Positions 1 to 5,968 of a DNA stretch of 7,933 nucleotides are shown here, piece after piece. The notes beneath the pieces were generated by a model that saw only the letters and a list, made by a program, of their open reading frames with translations, was not told the origin of the DNA and did not search any database. This stretch comes from Geopsychrobacter sp. Lineage in GTDB: Bacteria > Desulfobacterota > Desulfuromonadia > Desulfuromonadales > Geopsychrobacteraceae. Where the stretch lies: assembly GCA_021647445.1 (NCBI GenBank), contig JAKIUS010000057.1:1-7933 (forward strand). Direction: 5' to 3'. The translations under genes and the position numbers were made by a program. The first letter of the stretch is position 1. Every line of letters begins with the position of its first letter.

Positions 1-352
1 CTACAGACAAAACCTTCGGCAGGTAGCTTTCATGGCGTGGGGTCGCCAGAGTATCGGCTGGCGACATCTCCATCACGCCCTGCCGAACCAGATAACGGAA
101 GAAAGTTCTTAGCGCTGAAAGCTTACGCGCAATACTGGTGCGCTTATGCGTCTGATGCAAACGGGCCAGATAACCTCTCAAAAGCAGGATATCGATCTGC
201 TCAAGAGAAGAACCTGTCTCGGGGTCCGAGGATTGCTGCACCAGAAAATCTAGAAACTGCCGCAGGTCACGCCGATAGGCCTCAAGGGTGCGCAGAGATA
301 GATTCCGTTCAACTTCGAGGTGCCGCAGAAATTCACTAAGCCATCGATTCAT
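1..352 (-). CDS. xerC: Tyrosine recombinase XerC, N-terminal part (runs off the left edge)
   Basis: Reading the minus strand from the ATG at 352-350 gives 117 uninterrupted codons to the edge, beginning MNRWLSEFLRHLEVERNLS. This matches the N-terminal core-binding (SAM-like) domain of XerC/XerD recombinases: the 'R-x-LS-x-x-TL-x-x-Y-x-x-DL' pattern (R16, LS18-19, TL22-23, Y26, DL29-30), then a stretch reading TSIARKLSALRTFFRYLVRQG, here quoted only as its known family pattern of S-I-A-R-K-L-S-A-L-R, and a linker ending YLPKVLSV that leads into the catalytic domain. XerC works with XerD at dif to resolve chromosome dimers. The catalytic domain (R-H-R-Y residues) lies outside the window, so XerC versus another Xer-type integrase rests on the N-terminus alone. 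A GAGG (complement of 363-366) lies 10 nt before the ATG. It diverges from the hydrolase gene. No frameshift is seen. Confidence 0.85.
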   Translation of the reverse strand, partial: MNRWLSEFLRHLEVERNLSLRTLEAYRRDLRQFLDFLVQQSSDPETGSSLEQIDILLLRGYLARLHQTHKRTSIARKLSALRTFFRYLVRQGVMEMSPADTLATPRHESYLPKVLSV

Positions 353-371
353 GCCGGTAGCGCCTCATTGA

Positions 372-394
372 TATGCTGACTTAAGCAGCGCATA
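372..394. repeat. Imperfect dyad in the divergent intergenic region
   Basis: Two overlapping dyads lie here. The outer arms TATGC (372-376) and GCATA (390-394) are perfectly complementary around position 383. The inner arms GCTG (375-378) and CAGC (386-389) flank the palindrome CTTAAG (380-385), offset by one base (A379). The element lies just upstream of the predicted -35 box of the hydrolase promoter and about 20 bp upstream of the xerC start. It could be an operator for one or both divergent genes, but short dyads of this quality also arise by chance, and I do not recognise a known regulator site. Confidence 0.3.
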
Positions 395-396
395 AA

Positions 397-425
397 TTGA
401 CCCTCTATTTGCGGCGTGGCATATT
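397..425 (+). promoter_or_regulatory. Predicted sigma70-type promoter for the hydrolase/DUF362 unit
   Basis: TTGACC (397-402, five of six matches to TTGACA) is followed after exactly 17 bp by CATATT (420-425, four of six matches to TATAAT). Transcription would start near 432, giving a leader of about 53 nt before the ATG at 485. It is the best-spaced pair in the intergenic region on this strand. I could not find an equally good promoter on the minus strand for xerC. Confidence 0.45.
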
Positions 426-484
426 TCTGAACAGGACCTGTCATTCACGGATTCACGCCCCTGACACAAAAGGACAAACGCCCA

Positions 485-1351
485 ATGAAAATCATTGCCA
501 CAGTTCTGCTAATTCTGCTGCTGGCCGAAACCCTGATCGTAATTCTCAGTTATAGCATGTGCTGGTATGAGTTCGCCAACAGCGACCCCTTGCTGATGAA
601 GAATCGCTTCAAGCCACGTTCGTTATGGATTGCAGTCTCACTCATAGCGCAGGAGATATTTTTCAATTGCCTGACCCTGGCTCTACTCCCCTTTGGTCTC
701 TGGGCTCCGCGTAATCAACCGCGCATCCAGGGCGAAACGCCCATCCTGCTGGTCCACGGCCTCTTTAATAACCGCGCCAGTTGGTTCTGGTTCAAATGGG
801 CCCTGCGGCGACGGGGGTTCAACAATTTGGCGACCATCAACCTCTCCTCATACCACAATGAAGAATCGTTGACGGAACAGGTTGCAAAACGGGTCGACGA
901 ATTGCGCCACAGCTTAAACGTAGAGAAAGTCCATCTGGTTGGACACTCCATGGGGGGCATCATTGCGCGCAACTTCCTGCAACTAAGGGGCGGAGACGGC
1001 AAAGTCGATAAGTGTGTATTTCTTGGCACGCCGCACGCGGGGTCAAAACTCACCCCCTTTGCACTCTCCCCCCTCAGTCACGCGCTGGTCCCGAATTCAG
1101 ATTTCATCAAGCGCTTGGCTGCCAGCCCCCCGGCGCAGCACACCAACATGATAAACATCTACAGCCGTAAGGATAATATGGTTGTCCCGACCGATTCCGC
1201 CCATCTCGAAGGGGTCCAAAATATCATTCTCGACAGAATCGGCCACACCGGCCTGCTCTACCGTCACAAGGCGATCAATGCCGTTGCAACGGCACTCGAA
1301 ACCGTCGGTGATGAATTCATCGTCGATTCCTTGCGTAAGCAAGACCGATAG
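485..1351 (+). CDS. Membrane-anchored alpha/beta hydrolase (lipase/esterase family)
   Basis: A 288-residue protein with the alpha/beta-hydrolase fold of triacylglycerol lipase/PGAP1-like esterases. Residues 1-22 are hydrophobic and uncleaved-looking, and a second hydrophobic stretch (about 47-72) makes a two-helix membrane hairpin likely, with the catalytic domain from about residue 85. Visible motifs: the oxyanion-hole HG (91-92, in LLVHGLF), the nucleophile elbow GHSMGG (153-158, Ser155), a conserved GTPHAGS (181-187), the probable acid Asp230 (in SRKDNMVVP) and the probable base His254 (in IGHTGLL). The full triad is therefore present and the enzyme should hydrolyse an ester; the substrate (lipid, acyl-thioester or other) cannot be told. 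Which side of the membrane the catalytic domain faces is also unresolved. AAGGA (470-474) lies 10 nt upstream of the ATG. The gene for a DUF362-ferredoxin protein follows after 15 bp and is probably cotranscribed. Confidence 0.85.
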   Translation: MKIIATVLLILLLAETLIVILSYSMCWYEFANSDPLLMKNRFKPRSLWIAVSLIAQEIFFNCLTLALLPFGLWAPRNQPRIQGETPILLVHGLFNNRASWFWFKWALRRRGFNNLATINLSSYHNEESLTEQVAKRVDELRHSLNVEKVHLVGHSMGGIIARNFLQLRGGDGKVDKCVFLGTPHAGSKLTPFALSPLSHALVPNSDFIKRLAASPPAQHTNMINIYSRKDNMVVPTDSAHLEGVQNIILDRIGHTGLLYRHKAINAVATALETVGDEFIVDSLRKQDR

Positions 1352-1366
1352 GACATACGCAGCGCT

Positions 1367-2524
1367 ATGACACAACCGCACCGCAACCGCGTCGGCCTGC
1401 AAGCCCTCACAGATTACGCTCCAGAAAAGACCCGCAGCGCCCTTGAACTTTTATTGGCCCCCCTCGGCGGAATGGGTCGTTTTGTCAAGCCAGGTCAAAG
1501 GGTGCTGCTGAAACCAAACCTGCTGGCGGGGAAATCTGCCGACCAGGCAGTCACCACCCATCCGGAGATCGTACGTGCCGTTGCGCAAATGGTTCAGGAT
1601 GCAGGCGGCAGCGTCACTCTAGGCGATTCTCCTGGCATCGGCGGTGCCGCAAGTGTCGCCCGAAAATGCGGCATCATGACGGTCGTTGAAGAGCTGGGAA
1701 TTCAGTTTAACCCCTTTGACGACGCCGTAAAGATCCATCCCCAAGGACGTACATTTCAAGAGCTTGAAGTCGCACGCGCCCTGCTTGAAGCCGATGTTGT
1801 CATCAACCTGCCAAAATTAAAAACCCACCAGATGATGGGACTGACCTGCGCAGTCAAGAATATGTTCGGCGCAATCGTCGGTCTGCGTAAACCCCGTCTA
1901 CACCTCCAGGCAGGCAGTGACAAGGCTCTGTTTGCTCTGATGTTGCTTGAACTCTGTGAACAGCTACAACCGGCCCTGACGATTGTTGATGCCGTCGTCG
2001 GTATGGAGGGCGATGGCCCCGGCAGCGGAGATACGGTGCAGATCGGGGTCTTGATTGCCGGAGAAAACCCTCTCAGCGTTGACCGGATTGCAGCAGAAAT
2101 TGTTGGCATGCACCCACAACAGATCTGGACCCTGAAACTGGCCCTGCAGACAAAACGTGAGGGAGCAAAGCTCGAAACTATCGAAATTGTGGGGGAGAGT
2201 GTCGCGGCCCTGAAAATCGACGGATTCAAAATGGCCCGGCAGACAGATATTAATGGGCGCATGCCCGGCTTCATGCAACGGTTATTGAAGCAGGCCTTGA
2301 CCGCCCGCCCGGTTCCCGACCATGCTCTTTGCACCCGCTGCGCGATTTGCGTCAAACATTGTCCCCCCGCTGTCATGTCCATTTCCCAGCAACAGCTTAA
2401 AATCGACTATAAATCCTGTATCCGTTGTTTCTGTTGTCAGGAGCTTTGCCCCCAGGGGGCGCTCTTCACCCAGCAGGGGTCATTACTCAAACTGGCGCAG
2501 ATATTTAAAACCCTGAAGTGGTAA
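1367..2524 (+). CDS. DUF362 domain protein with C-terminal 2x[4Fe-4S] ferredoxin domain
   Basis: A 385-residue probable cytoplasmic protein. The DUF362 part covers about residues 8-285, with the family's recognisable blocks: LLKPNLL (47-53), THPEIVRA (64-71) and GDSPG (86-90), DVVINLPKLKTH (143-154), AVKNMFGAIVG (162-172), VDAVVGMEGDGPG (207-219) and NPLSVDRIAAEIVG (234-247). The C-terminus has two CxxCxxCxxxCP motifs, C322/C325/C328/C332 and C351/C354/C357/C361, as in bacterial-type 2[4Fe-4S] ferredoxins; an additional Cys356 gives 'CFCC' in the second. The protein should bind two clusters and take part in electron transfer, but the reaction of DUF362 is not established. An AGGA (1349-1352) lies 14 nt before this ATG, overlapping the upstream hydrolase stop codon, so translational coupling is plausible. 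No convincing terminator hairpin follows the stop codon, so some read-through towards livK is possible. Confidence 0.87.
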   Translation: MTQPHRNRVGLQALTDYAPEKTRSALELLLAPLGGMGRFVKPGQRVLLKPNLLAGKSADQAVTTHPEIVRAVAQMVQDAGGSVTLGDSPGIGGAASVARKCGIMTVVEELGIQFNPFDDAVKIHPQGRTFQELEVARALLEADVVINLPKLKTHQMMGLTCAVKNMFGAIVGLRKPRLHLQAGSDKALFALMLLELCEQLQPALTIVDAVVGMEGDGPGSGDTVQIGVLIAGENPLSVDRIAAEIVGMHPQQIWTLKLALQTKREGAKLETIEIVGESVAALKIDGFKMARQTDINGRMPGFMQRLLKQALTARPVPDHALCTRCAICVKHCPPAVMSISQQQLKIDYKSCIRCFCCQELCPQGALFTQQGSLLKLAQIFKTLKW

Positions 2525-2558
2525 TTTTTCGCCCCAAAAGACAAAATCACTACGGTTG

Positions 2559-2588
2559 TTGACCTTTTATGTGTTTTTTTAGTATGGT
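2559..2588 (+). promoter_or_regulatory. Predicted sigma70-type promoter of the liv operon
   Basis: TTGACC (2559-2564) and TATGGT (2583-2588) are separated by 18 bp of T-rich sequence. They match the -35 consensus at five and the -10 consensus at four of six positions. A start near 2595 would give a leader of about 175 nt before the livK ATG at 2770, unusually long for a simple leader. The region is clearly richer in A and T than the flanking genes. A second promoter closer to livK cannot be excluded, but I found no well-spaced pair. Confidence 0.45.
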
Positions 2589-2591
2589 CAA
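2559..2591. repeat. Inverted hexamer pair TTGACC/GGTCAA over the liv promoter
   Basis: TTGACC at 2559-2564 and its exact reverse complement GGTCAA at 2586-2591 are separated by 21 bp. The left copy coincides with the predicted -35 box and the right copy overlaps the -10 box by three bases. The geometry fits a dimeric or tetrameric repressor blocking RNA polymerase, but hexamer inverted repeats at this distance also occur by chance and I cannot name the regulator. Confidence 0.3.
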
Positions 2592-2613
2592 AAAAATAAT
2601 ACATATGCTTTTA

Positions 2614-2623
2614 CATTGCAATG
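2614..2623. repeat. 10-bp perfect palindrome in the livK leader
   Basis: CATTGCAATG is a perfect 10-bp palindrome about 20 bp downstream of the predicted transcription start, with another palindrome, CATATG, at 2602-2607. The position suits a downstream operator. It does not extend beyond 10 bp (A2613 and C2624 do not match) and no regulator is recognised. Confidence 0.3.
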
Positions 2624-2756
2624 CTACCCGGAACCAAGATAACCCCTATTTATCCAGAAACACCCTAACGTTCTCGGCACGGACTTATGCCCTGCTGGTT
2701 GTCGTTTATTTTCTGATATTTGCGAATAAACCGGCGTTCTACATTCACTATCATCG

Positions 2757-2765
2757 AAGGAGGAG
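2757..2765 (+). promoter_or_regulatory. Strong ribosome binding site that fixes the livK start
   Basis: AAGGAGGAG contains a full AGGAGG (2758-2763) six bases before the ATG at 2770. It decides between this ATG and in-frame upstream ATGs at 2569, 2584 and 2605, none of which has a comparable Shine-Dalgarno sequence, and it is the strongest ribosome binding site in the operon, as expected for an abundant binding protein. Confidence 0.85.
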
Positions 2766-2769
2766 AAAC

Positions 2770-3939
2770 ATGCAAAGAACCATGAGATGTCTCATCTTCA
2801 CCGGATTGGCGCTCTTGCTGGCCGTCCCCGCAATCGCGACCGATACCATCAAGATCGGCTTCAACATACCGATGACGGGGGATATCCCCAAGGTCGGTGA
2901 ATCCTCGAAACTTTCAGCAGAAATGCTCAAGGCCGACATTAACGGCAACGGCGGTCTTGAAGTTGGTGGCAAAAAGTATATGCTCGACTTTGTCTATGAG
3001 GATAACGAGGCGAAGGCTGAATCAGCCGTCACCACTGCACTTAAACTGATCGAAAGAGATCAGGTACTCGCGATGATCGGCCCGAATTCGAGCAAGCAAG
3101 CGGTCCCCGCCGGGCAGGTTGCAGATGACAACCATACGGTTATGGTTTCCCCTTGGTCAACGAACCCCGATACCACCTTTGACCGTCCCTGGGTATTCCG
3201 CGCGGCCTTCCTCGACCCCTTCCAGGGGCCGGTCGCAGTCAACTTTGCCGTCAAGCAATTCAATGCCAAAACTGCGGCTGTCCTCTACGACCTTTCGAAC
3301 GATTATTCCAAGGGTCTGGCAGAAATCTTCCGCGATGTGTTCGAAAAAAAGATGGGGGCGAAAACAGTGCTCGCCTTCGAGAGCCACGGCACCAAAGACC
3401 AGGATTTCAGCGCCCAACTCACCAAGATCATCTCCACCAATCCCGACTTCATCTTCTTACCTGACAACTACAACCAGGTCGCATTGATCGTTAAACAAGC
3501 CCACCAACAGGGGTACAAGGGACAATTTATGGGTTCTGACGCTTGGGGTTCTTCTGAGCTGATGACCCTCTGCGGGGACGATTGCAAGGGGCTCTACTTC
3601 TCGACCCACTACGCGGCTGCCGGCGCGACTGGCGCGACCAAAACCTTTATCGACCGCTATACCAAAAAATACGGTTATGTGCCCGATGATGTCGCGGCGC
3701 TTACCTGGGATGCAACACGCATTGTCCTAAAAGCGATCCAGGATACCAATGGACTGACTGGCAAACTCAAAAAAGACCGCAAGGCAATCCGCAAGGCGAT
3801 GTCCAATATCCCCAGTTTCAAGGGCATCACCGGCGATATGAGTTTCGACGAGCAAGGCGACCCGGTCAAATGTGCTGTGGTGGTCCGAATCAGCGACAAG
3901 GGTGAATTCGAATTCACCGAATCGATCTGTCCGCAGTAA
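2770..3939 (+). CDS. livK: Branched-chain amino acid ABC transporter, periplasmic substrate-binding protein
   Basis: A 389-residue periplasmic binding protein of the type I leucine/isoleucine/valine-binding (Peripla_BP_6) family. Residues 1-23 form a Sec signal peptide: basic start (MQRTMR), hydrophobic core (LIFTGLALLLAV) and an AIA cleavage site before TDT. The mature protein begins with the family pattern IKIGFNIPMTGD (27-38), followed by the ligand-binding loops IGPNSS (103-108) and SPWSTNP (127-133), which in relatives contact the amino-acid carboxylate and amino groups. Four cysteines occur in the C-terminal half (C268 and C272 in CGDDC; C368; C387) and may form disulfides. The frame stays open for 67 codons upstream, but the signal peptide and the AGGAGG choose the ATG at 2770. 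It is the first gene of livKHMGF. Family membership does not fix the ligand: leucine/isoleucine/valine is likeliest, but relatives bind other amino acids, amides or aromatic acids. Confidence 0.9.
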   Translation: MQRTMRCLIFTGLALLLAVPAIATDTIKIGFNIPMTGDIPKVGESSKLSAEMLKADINGNGGLEVGGKKYMLDFVYEDNEAKAESAVTTALKLIERDQVLAMIGPNSSKQAVPAGQVADDNHTVMVSPWSTNPDTTFDRPWVFRAAFLDPFQGPVAVNFAVKQFNAKTAAVLYDLSNDYSKGLAEIFRDVFEKKMGAKTVLAFESHGTKDQDFSAQLTKIISTNPDFIFLPDNYNQVALIVKQAHQQGYKGQFMGSDAWGSSELMTLCGDDCKGLYFSTHYAAAGATGATKTFIDRYTKKYGYVPDDVAALTWDATRIVLKAIQDTNGLTGKLKKDRKAIRKAMSNIPSFKGITGDMSFDEQGDPVKCAVVVRISDKGEFEFTESICPQ

Positions 3940-3961
3940 TTATTCGGCGTTTAAATAACCA

Positions 3962-3997
3962 ACCCGGGTGGCGAACCTGTAAGTCCGTCACCCGGGT
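3962..3997 (+). terminator. Stem-loop between livK and livH (attenuator or mRNA-stabilising hairpin)
   Basis: Positions 3962-3973 (ACCCGGGTGGCG) pair with 3986-3997 (CGTCACCCGGGT), forming a 12-bp GC-rich stem with one G-U pair and a 12-nt loop. What follows (CGCTTATCTTCTGG) is only weakly T-rich, so this is not a classic full terminator. Located 22 nt after the livK stop and 30 nt before the livH start, it could protect the livK message from 3' decay and/or cause partial termination, giving more binding protein than permease. The choice between those roles is inference. Confidence 0.7.
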
Positions 3998-4027
3998 CGC
4001 TTATCTTCTGGCTCAGAAGGTTCAAAG

Positions 4028-4939
4028 ATGCTTGAGAGTTTTCTACAAAACCTGATCAACGCGCTTCAATGGGGTAGCTTTTACGCCTTGATCGCCCTTG
4101 GCTACACCCTGGTTTACGGTGTGTTGACCCTGATCAACTTTGCCCACGGCGATATTTTCATGGTTGGGGCTTATATCGCATTTTTTGCCGCGAGTTTCGC
4201 CCTGACAACCTTAGGATTATCGGGTTGGGCGGCATTAGCCCTCACTATTCCGATTACGATGATTCTGACCGCGATGGTCGGGGTCACCCTTGAGCGCATC
4301 GCCTATCGACCCTTACGTCGAAAGGGAGCCAACCGCCTTTACGTAGTCATCACCGCACTGATGTGTGGCCTGATTCTTGAGCATTCAAACCTGGCAATTT
4401 TAGGTGCCAGCCGTAAAGCCTTTCCAACCCTTATCGATCTGAAAATTTACCATATTGGTGGTGTCACCATCACCAATCTCAATATCGCGGTTATCCTTGT
4501 GACCAGCCTGGTATTTATCATGCTGCATAAAATCGTCACCAAGACCCGCGTCGGCATGGCGATGCGTGCCATCTCTTACGACAAATTCGCGGTACCTCTG
4601 ATGGGCATCCCCCTCGATAATATAATTGTTATCACCTTCATCCTCGGTTCAGGATTAGCGGGGCTGGCGGGCTTGATGTTCGCCATGTCCTACCCGGTTT
4701 TAGAGCCCTACATGGGGGCCTTAATTGGCTGGAAGGCCTTTATTGCTGCGGTGGTCGGCGGCATTGGTGATATTCGCGGCGCGTTTCTCGGCGGCTTTCT
4801 ACTCGGAGCGGTCGAAATTATGGTCGTCGCTTTCTTCCCATCGACCCTGCGCGACCTGATTGCTTTTACCGTCCTGCTGGTCATTCTGACCCTGAGGCCG
4901 ACCGGACTTTTCGGTATTGCTAAAACCACCAAGATATAG
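4028..4939 (+). CDS. livH: Branched-chain amino acid ABC transporter, permease LivH
   Basis: A 303-residue inner-membrane permease of the BPD_transp_2 family, with about eight hydrophobic segments, close to the usual LivH length. Diagnostic blocks are LGYTLVYGVLTLINFAHGD (24-42) with the following GAY (47-49) near the N-terminus, the cytoplasmic loop TKTRVGMAMRAIS (171-183), which in this family contacts an ATPase subunit, GWKAFIAAVVGGIGDIRGA (234-252) followed by LGG (254-256), and the terminal RPTGLFG (290-296). With LivM it forms the translocation channel. GAAGG (4016-4020) lies seven bases before the ATG. The gene follows the livK-livH stem-loop and is separated from livM by 11 bp. Confidence 0.93.
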   Translation: MLESFLQNLINALQWGSFYALIALGYTLVYGVLTLINFAHGDIFMVGAYIAFFAASFALTTLGLSGWAALALTIPITMILTAMVGVTLERIAYRPLRRKGANRLYVVITALMCGLILEHSNLAILGASRKAFPTLIDLKIYHIGGVTITNLNIAVILVTSLVFIMLHKIVTKTRVGMAMRAISYDKFAVPLMGIPLDNIIVITFILGSGLAGLAGLMFAMSYPVLEPYMGALIGWKAFIAAVVGGIGDIRGAFLGGFLLGAVEIMVVAFFPSTLRDLIAFTVLLVILTLRPTGLFGIAKTTKI

Positions 4940-4950
4940 ACGGCGACCCG

Positions 4951-5967
4951 ATGCTACGACGATACTCTGTACACCTGATTCTACCCTCTCTCGGTGGTCT
5001 GCTGGTCTATAGCGCCTATGAAGAGCTCCTGGGACTTTACACCCTCTCGGTTCTGATGTTCATGGGGGTTAACATCATCCTCTCTTCCAGCTTGAACCTG
5101 GTCAACGGCTACATGGGAGAGTTCTCCTGCGGGCATGCCGGGTTCATGTGCGTGGGAGCCTATGTCTCTTCGTTACTCGGCGTCTGGCTGTTTGCCAAGG
5201 ATAGAGTCTTTGGTGCGCCGTTCCTAGATCCCGACTACGCCATCTACGCCTTCCCTTTTATAATTTTGATCGGCGGAATTGCCGCCGCCATCGCAGGACT
5301 CTTGGTTGCCATACCCTCGTACAAGACACGTGGCGATTATCTGGCAATCATCACGATTGCCGCCAACTACATCATTATCAGCAGCATCGAAAACATCGGC
5401 AGCATTGGCGGCTCACGCGGCTTCATGGGAATGAAACGGGTCATAGGTTCGATGGAGGATATCGCCGACCTGCCGTGGATGCCGATCTGGGTCTTCATCT
5501 TTACGGTTGGCACAATCTGGGTGTTGCGGCGTTATGTCTCCTCAACCTTCGGCAAGGGCGTCTCCGCCATCTGCCAGGATGAAGTAGCTGCCGAAATCAT
5601 GAGCGTCAACACCAACAAGATGAAAACCATCTCCTTCATGCTTTCATCTGGACTGGCGGGCATCGGTGGCGGGCTGTTTGCTTATATCATCGGCTACGTC
5701 AACCCCGGTTCGTTCACCATTCTAAAATCGACAGAAGTGCTGGTTATGGTCTACCTAGGCGGCATGGGTTCTCTCTCTGGCTCGGTGTTGTCAGCAATAC
5801 TCTTTACCTTCCTGCTTGAACTGCTTCGCCCTCTGGGCATATTCAAGTGGGTTATCATCCCGCTAATGCTGGTAATCATGATGCAATTCCGTCCCGAAGG
5901 AATCATGGGCAAACGCGAACTGGGGGATATCTTCCCTCGTTTGAAGCGTTTCTACAGGTTCAAATAA
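4951..5967 (+). CDS. livM: Branched-chain amino acid ABC transporter, permease LivM
   Basis: A 338-residue integral membrane protein, the second permease of the HAAT importer. Family blocks: SLNLVNGYMGEFSCGHAGF (47-65) with the following GAY (69-71), PSYKTRGDYLAIITIA (122-137), the EAA-like loop GKGVSAICQDEVAAEIMSVN (201-220), LAGIGGGLFAY (235-245), EVLVMVYLGGMGSLSGSV (262-279) and the terminal FRPEGIMG (313-320). Cysteines at 60 and 67 sit at positions that are more usually small hydrophobic residues in the family. There is almost no Shine-Dalgarno sequence before the ATG (GGCGACCCG), so translation probably depends on coupling to livH, which ends 11 bp upstream. The livG start follows after one base. 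The C-terminal tail from about residue 320 is charged and cytoplasmic. Confidence 0.92.
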   Translation: MLRRYSVHLILPSLGGLLVYSAYEELLGLYTLSVLMFMGVNIILSSSLNLVNGYMGEFSCGHAGFMCVGAYVSSLLGVWLFAKDRVFGAPFLDPDYAIYAFPFIILIGGIAAAIAGLLVAIPSYKTRGDYLAIITIAANYIIISSIENIGSIGGSRGFMGMKRVIGSMEDIADLPWMPIWVFIFTVGTIWVLRRYVSSTFGKGVSAICQDEVAAEIMSVNTNKMKTISFMLSSGLAGIGGGLFAYIIGYVNPGSFTILKSTEVLVMVYLGGMGSLSGSVLSAILFTFLLELLRPLGIFKWVIIPLMLVIMMQFRPEGIMGKRELGDIFPRLKRFYRFK

Positions 5968-5968
5968 C

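Noticed and set aside
37..339. 100-codon plus-strand open frame in the left end
   Set aside because: The opposite strand reads as a clear XerC N-terminus over the same bases; the plus-strand product has no recognisable pattern and no ribosome binding site.
1756..2382. 208-codon minus-strand open frame inside the DUF362 gene
   Set aside because: It is antisense to a gene with recognisable DUF362 and ferredoxin motifs; its own translation shows no family pattern.
2674..2690. Sigma54-like promoter (GGCACG ... TATGC) upstream of livK
   Set aside because: The GG and GC dinucleotides are separated by 11 bases instead of the required 10, and the -12 element is a poor match.
2687..2716. Nine-codon leader peptide MPCWLSFIF in the livK leader
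   Set aside because: It has no clear ribosome binding site and is not notably rich in branched-chain residues; ORFs this short are expected by chance.
2569..2769. Longer livK with a start at 2569
   Set aside because: It would bury the signal peptide behind 67 extra residues; the ATG at 2770 has an ideal AGGAGG and is followed by a textbook signal peptide. The 2569 ATG also lies inside the predicted promoter.
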